Part shown: piece by piece, positions 1 through 10,746 of the stretch
How positions within the stretch are numbered: position 1 is the stretch's first letter
Layout: each line of letters begins with the position of its first letter
NCBI GenBank assembly: GCA_018350325.1
Contig: JAEVLN010000006.1
Coordinates: forward strand, 2,370,693-2,434,692
Source: Globodera rostochiensis
Lineage: Eukaryota > Nematoda > Chromadorea > Rhabditida > Heteroderidae
Direction of reading: 5' to 3'
Length of the DNA: 64,000 bases
The notes under the pieces: generated by a model
The model's database searches: none
What the model saw: the letters and a program-made list of their open reading frames with translations, nothing else
What the model was told of the DNA's origin: nothing
Program-made: the position numbers and the translations under genes

Positions 1-2078
1 AAGTTCAATCAAGTTGGATAGTTAATTTCATTTGTCAATAACTCTTCTTCATCTGAAACAGGCTACGGTCAAAGCGTGCCCAGGAATTTTGGGGGGGGGG
101 GGGCTGATTCGAAAACGATTTTAGGTGTGCATTTTTTGCTTTTTATTGCATTTTTGTTAAGCAATTTTGAGAAAAATGTTCAATTTTAAGTGGTGAATTT
201 TTGGTATTTATTTCATTTTTCTTAAAGAATTGTTTACCAAAAAAATTTGAGTTAAAGGAGCATTTTTTTATTACATTTTTCTTAAACTTTTTTTTTTGAA
301 AATTTAGATTTTGGTAAACTTTTTAGAATTTTAACTTTTTCTTATAAAAATTTGTATTAAAATTCGATATTTGCAGATCGAGTTTTTTTTTGAGAATTCT
401 GCTTTATTTTTGGGAGGAAGAGTCGGCGGTGCCGATAGGCGCCGCCGAGAAAATTTTGAATTTTTGACTCAATTTGTTAAAAGATTTGCAACCATAAATT
501 TTAAAAATATGGCAATGTTTTGAAGCTTTTAAGAATGGGAGGGGTCGGCGGTTTCAATTTAGACAAACTCGAAATTAGCGCAAGTATAATTTTTAAAGAA
601 AATTTTAGCAATTTTTGTTGAGAGCCAATTGTTTTGTGAAATTGTCAATTAATTATAAAAAAATACAGAAGCCCATTTCTCTCTATTTAATTTTAATAAG
701 AAATGGCAAATTGTCGCGCAAAATTCAAAAATTTTACTAGCGCTAACACCATCAAAAAAAAATCTCTCCGAAAAAATACCACCATTAGGGGTGCTTAACC
801 CGCCCGGATCCAACCCCCGGATACCGGGTATCCCGGATCCTGGACACCCGGATACCGGTCCCGGATAATTTGTCCAAAACACCCGGATACCGGTCCCGGT
901 TCCGGTTCCGGATACCCGTTCTTGTCCAACCCTAATATTATTCATCAAAACGTTATTCCAAAATCACTTTTAAAATTTGCTTTATTCTACCAATTTATGT
1001 ATTTATTAAATTGGCATAATTTTCTTAAAACTCAAAACGTAAAACCCATTTCTTTACCAGGATTGCGTCCCGTTTGCGCTCTATTGGGCCGAAGTGTTGG
1101 ACCATTTTGATGGCAAAGTGCCGACCCAAACAATTGCCAAGAAATCCTCAAAATATGCAATTTCGTTTTTTTATTGCATTTTTGTTTCAAAAAATGCCAA
1201 AAATATGATTTTTAACAATTTTTGCCAAAATATGCTTCAAAAATCTTCAAAATATGCAAAATCATTTTTGCTAAGAATTTTTAGTCAAAAAATGCCAAAA
1301 ATATGCATTTCTAACAATTTTTGCCTAAAATGATCAAAAATGGAAAAAGATCAACGTAACAATAATACTTTTTTTGAGCTAAGTTAATTAACTAAATCTA
1401 ACTAAAAATATATAAAAATGCATATAATCCGTTCCTAATGATCAATCATTAAAAATAAAATCAATTTAAGGATGGGATTTTTGAGCATCAAATAATGCTT
1501 GGTTGTAGAATTCTTTTAAATTTTTCCGCTTTTTTTAAAAATATTTTAGATACAATTCACAAATACATTTCATTTTTTTGGTTGAACTGAACATACAAAA
1601 CCATAGGGTAGGTAGGCCCTGTTGTTGTGCTACATTCGTTCTTTTTGGACCAATTTTCTTAACAAATCTTGTTAAATTTTGTAAAAAAATTCTACGGACT
1701 CCTTACCTCTCCTAAAAAACTTCATAAAAAGTGCCGTATTTTTAAAATTTTGGTTGCAAATCTCTTAACAAATTAAGCCAAAAATTAAAAATTTTCTTCG
1801 ACCCCCCCCCCCGAGGAAAAAGCCGTCCTCCCCCCAAATTCTTTAACCGGAGGGTCGACGATTTTCCGCAAAACCACAGGGAGGACCCTTTACAGTTCTA
1901 AAATGTTTTGCTTTTTTTCAATAATTTCGAGTGATTCAAAACCCGTTTTTTTTGGGTTTCATCACAAAAATATGTATTTGTAGGGTTTCTAACATAATTT
2001 GAGGAATAAAAAAAATTTTGTGATGAAAACCCAAAAGGGCTCCACTTATGGGTTTGTGGAAAATCGTCAACCCCCCGG
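1..2078. other. Gene-free repeat region
   Basis: No coding exon is supported here. The stretch is AT-rich and holds a G-run near 91, one GC-rich hairpin module at 423-447 (arms CGGCGGTGCC and GGCGCCGCCG around GATA), and a CCGGATACC-word repeat at about 786-934 whose ends resemble hAT-like termini but for which I found no matching target-site duplication. Open frames in it follow repeats and show no protein-like composition. Confidence 0.6.
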
Positions 2079-2086
2079 CTAAAGAA

Positions 2087-2146
2087 TAGAGAAAGGACTT
2101 GAGCCGATCGAGATTTCAATCGAGAATCTCGATTGTCCTTTCTCTA
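2087..2146. mobile_element. 60-bp hAT-like MITE
   Basis: The termini are inverted (tagagaaaggac at the left, its complement at the right) and are flanked by an exact 8-bp direct repeat, ctaaagaa, at 2079-2086 and 2147-2154. The interior is only the word GAGATTCTCGAT in both orientations. An 8-bp target-site duplication and a TAGAG start fit hAT superfamily elements; the small size makes it non-autonomous. Confidence 0.85.
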
Positions 2147-2388
2147 CTAAAGAAGTGCCTAAAACAAAATTCTCAAAAATTACTGGTGATGCAATCGACG
2201 TTAAAGACAATGGGGAATGTATTTTTGCAAATTAAAAAAAATTTTGGTTTCACCTTGTAATCATTACAAAAAAAAAAAAATTTTTGATTGCTAGCCCCGG
2301 TGTTTCTCGTTTCCCGGTCCCGATCCCGGTTTTTGAAAAGGCAAAATAAATCCCGATCCCGGTCCACCAAGATCTTCGAGATTCTCGA

Positions 2389-2594
2389 ATGAAATCTCAA
2401 TCGATAATATTTTACCGAAATTTTTTGAGATTCGAGATTTTATTAATCTCAAACGAATCTCGATCGTTTAATTGTTTTTTGAGATTCTCGATGAAATCTC
2501 AATCGACAAAATTTTACCAAAATTTTTTGAGATTCGAGATTTTATTAATCTCAAACGAATCTCGATCGTTTAATTGTTTTTTGAGATTCTCGAT
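2389..2594. repeat. 102-bp tandem repeat, two units
   Basis: A 102-bp unit starting atgaaatctc at 2389 recurs at 2491, and a third partial copy starts at 2593. The unit is built from GAGATT/AATCTC words of the same kind as the MITEs at 2087, 19545 and 62485. Because 102 is divisible by 3 the repeat stays open in one frame, which makes a spurious ORF. Confidence 0.8.
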
Positions 2595-2722
2595 GAAATC
2601 TCGATCGACAATGGCTCGACCGAGATTTATCGAGATTCTCGATCGAAATCCCGATCGATCCAGAGCTCTAGCAACAGTTCTCAGCGCCGTTTTTGCCGTT
2701 GAGTTTTACAATTATTTTTAAG

Positions 2723-3031
2723 GTACTGAACGACCCTTCCTACGCTCAAAATGCCAAAATATTGAAGCGTAAATTTGACCAAACCCCCTTTGGGGCCAAG
2801 CAACTGTTGACCCGGTGGGTGGAATTCGGGGCCGAATTCACCGATTTGAACGAGTTAAATTTGCCGTGGGAGGACGAACTCGGCACATTGGCCTATTATT
2901 CTATTGACGTCATTCTGTTCACTGCCGTTGTGTTGGCCATATTTGCATACGTTCTATTCAAATTGGCACAATCTGTGGCAAAATGTTTCAAATCAGTTGG
3001 AAAGAGAGGGCAAAAGCTGAAGGAGAATTAA
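2723..3031 (+). CDS. UDP-glucuronosyltransferase, C-terminal exon
   Basis: This is the last exon of a UDP-glucuronosyltransferase-like gene; such enzymes transfer sugar from UDP-sugars to small lipophilic molecules at the ER membrane. The exon begins after the acceptor attatttttaag at 2722 in phase 0 with residues VLNDPSY, a typical stretch near the end of the family, followed by a run ending in LPWEDELGTLAYYSIDV, a hydrophobic membrane segment (about 20 residues around VILFTAVVLAIFAYVLF) and a short basic cytosolic tail rich in Lys. That order, a luminal end, one transmembrane helix and a basic tail, is the family's hallmark. Upstream exons are absent from the window: the DNA directly upstream is repeat. 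The gene may be interrupted by a repeat-filled intron extending left of position 1, or truncated. Confidence 0.72.
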   Translation, partial: VLNDPSYAQNAKILKRKFDQTPFGAKQLLTRWVEFGAEFTDLNELNLPWEDELGTLAYYSIDVILFTAVVLAIFAYVLFKLAQSVAKCFKSVGKRGQKLKEN

Positions 3032-3330
3032 ATACCGAAGCAAACAATAGCGAAATTGTAATTTTTGTACGTTTTTACACTTTTTTTACACATTTTTTTC
3101 TCTTTGATCGCTTCTGTGTAAATTGAATTTGTAAGCATTCGAATGCTATCATGAATAAGCTTGGGGAAAAAGTAGCGAATCTTACCACGGATCCGGATAG
3201 TTTGGCGCAATCAGTCATATAACTTAGTCACAAAAATGATATATTCAGCTTCTCAGCATTTTGAACCTTTATTCAACAAAAAAAAAACTAACCAATTTTT
3301 ATCTTTCTCAAAAAAAGTTATAGTTTAAAA

Positions 3331-3464
3331 TAGGGTTGAGCCCCGTCCCCGAACCCCGACACGGGGTTTTGGCTGGGAAAAACCCCGAACCCCGACTTTT
3401 TTAGTCGGGGACGAAAACCCCGACCCCGACTTTTCCCGCCCCGAGGGGTCGGGGCTCAACCCTA
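3331..3464. mobile_element. hAT-like MITE, CCCCGAC word
   Basis: A 134-bp element with inverted ends tagggttgagccccg / cggggctcaaccctа-type complement and an exact 8-bp target-site duplication gtttaaaa at 3323-3330 and 3465-3472. The interior consists of CCCCGAC words and their complements. Related elements with the same word sit at 10902, 12238, 35170 and 55241. Confidence 0.9.
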
Positions 3465-3472
3465 GTTTAAAA

Positions 3473-4327
3473 CCCAAATTTTTCGTGCCATTTTGACGCG
3501 CCGAGTCCATAACTTCCTTTATTTAAGTTGAATCGAAAAGATCTTTTCTATTATAGCTAAAATAAAAAAAGTTATAATAACGTTCTTAAACTTGTCGTCG
3601 CCAAACTTTCCCCAACAGTTTTTACCAAATAAACCCCCACCCCCCCCCCCAACAATTCTGGCCATTTTCTGCTCTCTCATTGAGTATAAAAATAACGCTT
3701 TTTTCACGACGTCTTCACAAAACTCTCTCATCAACACCAATTTTTGAGACCTTTTACCTAATTGTTCATCCATTTTCTAATTCCTCCCAAGCCCCATTGA
3801 CTCTTTTCTCTGTGTTCCTTTCTCTTCTATACTTTTAACCCAATCAATAGTTAAATTCCATTATTTCTACACAAAATGTGGCCAGAGAACGAGAAAAAGG
3901 AAAAAGGGGGGGCAGACACAGCCGTGAAAGGACCATTCGACGAGCGGTTGAGATTTGAATCTTTAAGCACAATGAGAAGAGAGAGAGACGGAGCGCGAAA
4001 GGGGAACTCGTCGTCCTCTCTGATTGTCTGCCACTCTCTCACAAACGCACGCTGTCTCGCCTATTTTTGCACTCTCTTCCAACCGCGATTTCTGCGTCTC
4101 TGCCCTCTCCGCAAAACGAACGAATGTCCCTTCAACGCTTCCCCATAGTGAAACGCGTACGCCCATTCTCCCTTCTGCTGCTGCGTGTGCGTGCGTGTGG
4201 AGAGGGCAGAGAAAAGTGAAAGGAAGGGGGGGGGGTAGCAGAGAAATACAAATGAAGAAAATAGGACGGTGAGATGAGAGAGCGACAGAGACTTTCTTTT
4301 CTGTTTCTCTCTCTCTTTCTGTTTCTG

Positions 4328-4358
<31 letters not shown>

Positions 4359-5130
4359 TTCTCTCTCTTCAGCTTCTTGAGTTCCAAACTGTCCACTCTC
4401 TCTCTCTCCCCCCCCCCGAGCGCCGACTAGTGATCACCCCCAACTGTGAATCGGTGGGTGGGGGGGGGGGGGGGGGGGGGGGGGGGTAAAATCTGATCGT
4501 TCCATTCCTCCTGAACCTATTGGCAGAACTCCGAATTTGGTTGGCATTTTGTTGGCATAATGTCCCCAAAATGAACACCCTCTTATTCTCATCCATTCTC
4601 TCCCCATTAGAAGGGGATGTGCTCTCTAATGTCAACCGTCCCCCCCCCCCTCCTCCCCTCAACCGAAAATGCAATTGATTGAGAGTGGAGGAGGAGGAGG
4701 AGGAAAGGGGAAGTAGTCCCTCCCCCCCCCCCCCCCCTCTTTTACTCTTCAGCTGAGGGGGGGGGGGGGGGGGGGGGGGGAGGGGGATTTTTTCCCGTTT
4801 TGTCTCTCCATTCCTCTCATTTCATCCTTCCCAAGGCAAAAACACCGCTCGACAACGACGTCGACATCCATGTTAGCGGGCGCGGTCCGTGTGGCGTGTT
4901 CGCGATTCGATAATTCATTTTACCGGATTGTCCCCCCCCCCGCCCACCGCCTAATTGGGGGGTCATTCTTTTCCCAGAGGACAGAGGCCGCCCCGATGCT
5001 TCTTCTTCCCCCCCCCCCCCCCCGGTGTTCCGTTGCCTATTTAAACGGAGGGTTTGATGATTTGAAAGTCTTCCTCTAGAACCCCTTATTCTCTCCTCCC
5101 CCCCCCCCCCTCCACGCCGTTGATGTTTAT
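3473..5130. other. Low-complexity gene-free region with G/C runs
   Basis: The stretch contains (TC)n tracts at about 4294-4372, a run of 27 G at 4460-4486, a run of 24 G at 4757-4780 and several runs of C. Composition is strand-skewed purine/pyrimidine. Short frames are open on both strands here but they are low-complexity products. A promoter role is possible but not shown. Confidence 0.55.
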
Positions 5131-5727
5131 TAGAGCCCGACCTGGATTTTTCTGGATCCAGAAATCCAGATTCAACGGGGGGGGGGGCTTCAGACGGACG
5201 GAGGACGATTCGTTCCCGGCCGATTCGTTCACCCCCGATTCGTTCCCCTTTTCAACAGTTTTTTCGTTATAACTTCTTTCAAAGTTAACCAAATCAAACA
5301 TTTTCGATATCATTCGAAAGCTTGCAGTTAGTAGAAGCTTTCAAAAACAAAAGCTAAGCGATTGGCCAAATCTCAAAAAAGTTATGGCCAGAAAACGTTT
5401 TTTTGGCCATACTTGGCCATAACTTTTTTGAGGTTTGGCCAATGGCTTAGCTTTTGCTTGCTAATAGCTTCTCCTGCTCCTAAGCTTTCGAATAATACTA
5501 AAAATGATTGATTCGGTTAGCTTTGAAAGAAGTTATAACGAAAAAACTGTTGAAAAGGGGAACGAATCGGGGGTGAACGAATCGGCCGGGAACGAATCGT
5601 CTTTTTACCGCTTCAGACGACCTGGATTTTCCTGGATCTGGATTTTTGTCCAGAAAATCCAGATCCAGGCCTTCGTGAAACCCAGGTCCAGAATCCAGAT
5701 CCAGGATTTTCAAAATGTCGGGCTCTA
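5131..5727. mobile_element. hAT-like MITE hosting a nested foldback element
   Basis: Ends tagagcccgac and gtcgggctcta are inverted repeats, flanked by the exact 8-bp direct repeat atgtttat (5123-5130 and 5728-5735). The subterminal word is CTGGATTTTTCTGGATCC in both orientations. A second element with its own target-site duplication is nested inside at 5196-5609. Confidence 0.9.
5196..5609. mobile_element. Nested foldback element, 9-bp TSD
   Basis: Two long inverted arms (about 5205-5345 and 5490-5602, containing gattcgttcccggccgattcg and its complement) form a foldback. It is flanked by an exact 9-bp direct repeat, gcttcagac, at 5187-5195 and 5610-5618, which fits Mutator-like elements. The loop carries aagttatggccagaaaacg, also present in the foldback at 59362-59753. 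Confidence 0.75.
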
Positions 5728-5794
5728 ATGTTTATGTGGACGAACCTCCACTTTTTTTTTCAGAAAATCATTTCTCCTTAGGGTCCCATTCAAG

Positions 5795-6150
5795 GAAAAT
5801 TGGTCACCAGGATATTTCGAGTTTTTCGTTCTAACTTTTTTAAACAACTCAAAAAACTTAGCTTTCTTTTGAAAAAAGCTTCTTCAGACTAAATGCTGTA
5901 AAATGGTTATAACTTCTTCGTATTCTGTAGACCTTTAACAATGTTGTAAGCTGAAAAGTGGTTAGCTTCCAAGAAAACTTGCGCCCCTTTGCGCTAACTT
6001 TGTTTATACTAAGCCTAATTAGTTGCAATTAGTATCAATCAAAAGATCTCTTCGAGTTGAGTAAAATAGCAAAAGAAAAGCTAAGCTTTTAGAGTTGTTT
6101 GAAAAAAGTTAGAACAAAAAACTCGAAATGTCCTAGTGACCGGGGACTCC
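5795..6150. mobile_element. Foldback element
   Basis: Left arm from ggtcaccaggatatttcgag and right arm to ctcgaaatgtcctagtgacc are inverted repeats about 50 bp long, continuing with imperfect pairing through ttagaacaaaaaact. I could not define a target-site duplication. No gene is seen between it and 6506. Confidence 0.6.
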
Positions 6151-6505
6151 TTCATGGCGGTTTGATCAACTTTTGAATTAGTTTGATTTGAAAGCACATT
6201 TTCTTTCTTTGTGCGGACCGCCAATTTTTTTTTTTGTAATTTCCAGAAAATCATCTTCTCGATATCTTTTTTTCTCAAGGTTAATTTTCCAAAATTGTCT
6301 CTGAATCTACTGAACGACAGCTCTAAATTTTCAAAGAATTTCACAGAAATCTTTTTGCTGAAAAATTCTTATTGGAGCTTTAACGCCTCTGAGTGAGGGT
6401 TGCTTTCAAGTCACCTAGAAACTCAAGGTTGAATTGAGATTTTCTAGGTTCGTCGCGAAAAAACAGGACAACATTTTCGGTGTTCGGAGTTTTTCAACTA
6501 AAAAC

Positions 6506-6703
6506 TAGAGACCGGACCCAAAACCAAAATTTTTTTTTTGGGTTTTTGTACAAAACTTGGACCAAAAGTTTTTTGGTTTTGGGTTTTGGGTCAACTTGGA
6601 GTAAAACCCAAAAAAAAACCAAAACCCAAAAAAATCAAAACCCAAAAAATCCCAAAAAAAAATTTTTGGTTTTGGTTTTTTGGGTCCAAGTTTCCGGTCT
6701 CTA
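6506..6703. mobile_element. hAT-like MITE, AACCCAAAA word
   Basis: A 198-bp element with tagagaccgga / ccggtctcta ends and an exact 8-bp target-site duplication ctaaaaac at 6498-6505 and 6704-6711. The interior repeats AACCCAAAA/TTTTGGGTT. It lies about 220 bp upstream of the zinc-finger gene start. Confidence 0.9.
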
Positions 6704-6921
6704 CTAAAAACACTGAAAATCCGGGGGAGGGAGGAAACCCTCCGACCAAAAATGTCGGGGATGCGGGGTACCATCCCAAATTTTAATTGTAGAAGACCAA
6801 CACAACGACGGTTTTTGCTGATCTGTTTTTTTTTCTCCTTTCCCCCCCCCCCCAAAAATTAAGATTAAAAATATTATTTTTCTGATTTGTCTACTGAAAT
6901 CATCAAAATTGGAGAGCAAAA

Positions 6922-9900
6922 ATGGAAGAAACTCCGCCGCCACCCGTCGAGGGATTGCGGCGTTCTAAGCGCAACAACAAATACCATTTGGACGTCGCCT
7001 CGCTGTTGCTAAGCTCCTCCTCAACAATTCGTCGCGATGTGTCGCCACCATCGCCGGTAAAAAAAAGTGCAGGACGCAAGCAACCAGCGCAGCAGCAGGT
7101 ACATCAAGTTCAGCACGTTCAACAACAGACGGCAGTGCTGGTCGTCGAACAACAACAACAATCTGTGCCCGGATTACAGACGCAACAGCAGAAACGTCGT
7201 TCAAAACCAAAAACATCAACGCTGGCAAGCAGTACAGCGACGACGTTGGCGGCCAGTGCAGGGACGACGTTGGCAAGCAGTGCAGCGGCTGTTGTGAAGC
7301 TGAGAACGACTGTGAACAGTGCATTGACTGCGGCAATGGTGGCGGGTATGACGGCGAGCAGTACAGCGACGACTGCTATGACAACAGAGACAACAACAAC
7401 AAGCAGTGCAACAACCATTGCTCTAAAGACGGTGACGACAACTGCTGTGAGCAGTAGTAGTACGGCGATGGCAGGGATGACAACGAGCAGTGCAGGGAAT
7501 GCCATGCCGACGGTGACTAGCAGTTTACCGGCGACAGCAAGCAGTTCGATTGAAATGGTTGGTCCGCAAGCAGTACCAACACCAGCAGAGCATGAAACGC
7601 TTGGCCTTCAAACAGTGGTAAATAGTGACAATTTGAAAGAGGATAAAGCAGAAGCGTGTGTGACGACGACAACGAAAATGCCAAAGAATGTTCAGCAACG
7701 GAAGGATGAGGACAAATTGGAGGCGTTCAGTCCGCCGGCATTGACAACGGCAACATCATTGATGACAACAACGACAAGCATTTTGGAGACAAATCCGCAA
7801 CAAATATTGGACATTCAATTGCCGGATCAGATTTTGGAAGGTGAAGAGACTACTCTGACAAATGAGTGGGGAATTTGTCCAAATTTTAAAATTTAAATAT
7901 TCAAAAAAAAAAAGTTTTCCCCCGCGGGTGGTCGATCGGGGACCGTTAGAGACAGCTTCTTTTAGAACGCTAACAATTGAACCAAAAAAAAGCAACCTGA
8001 AAAAATGGACAACATCCATTGAAATTTCTGGTGGCGCCGAGCGTTTTCGATTTTTTTTTTTCATTTTTGAACCCCCGGGGGGTTTTGAACTCTGAAAATT
8101 ACCCAATAAGTGCCCCCCACCTCCCGGCGATATTCTTCATTCTTTTTTTTTACAGAGGACTCTAGCGAAGATGCACCACTTGCACCACCTTCCGAGCAGC
8201 AGCAACAGGCAACACCAAGTGCAGGTCAACCTGCACAAGTTGTTGCAGCACCATCAGCAGATGCTCCACCAGTAAAATGGACGACGACTGTTGTTGTGAG
8301 AGATTTAGAACACATTTTACACAAAATCCAGTTGAATTTCATAGGGTTAAGGCCTCGAGAACAACAACAAAAAAAACTACGATTTTTTAATTATAACTTC
8401 TGAAAGTGATCGAAACACATTCGTCGATTTGAATACAAAAAATTTCCCAACAAAAAGCTCTCGATTGATACTAAATTTGTCTAGTTGTTTTGATGGTTCC
8501 AAGCGAGTTATTGTACTACTTCAAAGGATCCCTGGCGCCCAACTGAACGACTCCCCCCCCCTCCCCCTCTGATCAAAATGTAATATTATGATCAACTCAA
8601 ACCCGAATTTTCTGATCACTAATCAGCTAAAAGAGTTGCTTTTGAAAAATGAAAATGCCGCCCACAAATTCAGAGCGAAAATGGCACCGGCGGCAGCAGC
8701 AGCAGCAACCGCGGCACATTGCCGCCGAACATGGCACCGCCGGCCACGAACGACAGTGTACAGCAGCAACAGCAGACGAAGCGAAAACGCAAAGTGCCGT
8801 TGAAGCATCAGGACTATTTCAACGGGAAGCAGGCGGACGAGGACGACGACGATTTGGAGGAGCAAATGCTGTTCAAGGCGGTCAAGGTGGAGTACACGAT
8901 GCCGGACGGGAGTAAGGTAGCGTTGGCACTGTATTCCGAGAACCTGGGCCTGTTTTTCTGTGGCTTCGAGATCTTGATCGTGAATTTTTGAACAGAGTTT
9001 AAGAATTAATAAAGCTGGCATACCTTGTGGAAACAATTTTTGCATTTTCTCGATTTTTGATCAATCAAAATGTGTCTTGATCCTCATCCAAAGATAATGT
9101 TTTCTGATTTGAATTTTACGAGGGCTGGGTACCCGGTTGTTCGAAGTTTTTTCAACTAAAACCCTGAGGGAATTCGGGGTTTGGGGCCCAAAAAACACCA
9201 ACAATCGTCCCCCGAGCATTTCAAAATGTTGGCAATTAAAAACCCCGAAAAATCGTAAATTCGGGAGGGAGGGGGGGGGTATTGGTGGAGGAGGCCACCC
9301 CAAATTTTATAACTCGAAACTTTGAATTTGTCAAAAAGCGAGCGATTGAAATGCATAATTTTAATTCCATCCCAAAGTCTGTGGATGAACACGCGTGCCC
9401 AAAGTGTCCGGCTGTTTTTGACTCGCGCGTTGGGCTGACCAATCATTTGAAATTGCACGGATCGAAGAAGGAATTTCCCTGGTGGGGGCGATTGATTTTT
9501 TTGTTTTGATTTTGATCAGATTTTTTTGATCATTTCATTTCAGCGAATTGTGCGACTTCGCTTGCACCAACAAGAAGACGATGCGCCAACATCGGTTGGT
9601 GCTAAATGTGTTTTTGAAAGTTTGAACTCTTCTAGGGTTGGCACTTCGAACCCCTGACATTTTTGATCGGGGGTTTTTTGTTGGCCGCGAAATCTCAGTC
9701 GGACGTCGGGGTGCCAAGTTGGGCTGCACGTAAAAAATTTTGGGGTTTCTCTATTTATTTTTTTTTCAAAATCACGGATCACGCCAAATTACGGCGTTTT
9801 GGGGGGTCCGTGATCACGGATCACGTTCACGGATTTTTTTTCCGATCACGTGCAGCCCTGGTGCCAACCCTAGTTTGAAACTCCTCGAAGTCGGCTGGGT

Positions 9901-10712
9901 TGAGAACAATCGGTCATTTTTGTGCATCAAATTGCTGATCGGGGAATTTTTACAATAATTGTTGCCAAAAATTTGGGAATTCCTCAAATTGTTGAAATTT
10001 TTGGGGGCAAAGTTTCAATCTTATTTAATGGTTTCAAAAGCATTTTTTAGCCGTGTCCATGGACTGAGTCGGCGCTCCCGGAACACAGCCACAACTACAA
10101 ATGTTGTTGTGAAGAGCGAATTTAGTGCCGTGCCAAAGTCGTCGGGAGCATTTGTGCCATCCGCTGAGCATGTTCAACCGGCTTCTTCTTCATGGCCGAA
10201 ACGGTGTTGCTTGAACTTGGACAGATTGGCTGCCCAAAGCCGTGGCAGCATTGAGGTGGGCGGGCATTAATCCGTCCACAATCCCTGGGGTGCACGGTCT
10301 GTCTGATCAGGCATTCTTGACAATTTTTGATCATTTTTTGCCGATGTTTTCGTTCGTTCATGGATAAAAAACAATGGAACTTGTTTTTGTTATTCCCCTG
10401 ATGGTCGTTGATACCCTGATCACTCTCCGATCAACGATCACAAGGGCCTTGTCGGGGAGGTGGGGGGGGGGGGAATTGCTGATCAGATCATGGACGAGGG
10501 GTCAACGGAGCGGAAAGGAGGGTTGAATTCTTCACATATTTAGTTGTAAAATAATTAAATATATAAATATATTACAATTATGCCCTAAAGGTAACAACAA
10601 CAACATTCAAACCGATCAGTAACTGTTCCACTGTCGCTGATGTGGCCAAATTGGTGACGCAAATGCATGAACGAAAATTGCTGAAGGCGGAGGAAGAGCT
10701 CAACAGAAGAAA

Positions 10713-10746
<34 letters not shown>

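Noticed and set aside
2389..2721. 110-codon frame with duplicated RFEILLISNESRSFNCFLRF
   Set aside because: It arises from the 102-bp tandem repeat; the real exon begins at the acceptor at 2722.
4061..4396. Open frames rich in Glu/Arg/Lys or Ser/Leu over the TC tract
   Set aside because: They are translations of (TC)n and (GA)n tracts, open on both strands, without splice context or conserved features.
6965..7505. Minus-strand frames opposite exon 1 of the zinc-finger gene
   Set aside because: They are mirror readings of ACN/GCN/CAG-rich codons of the sense exon.
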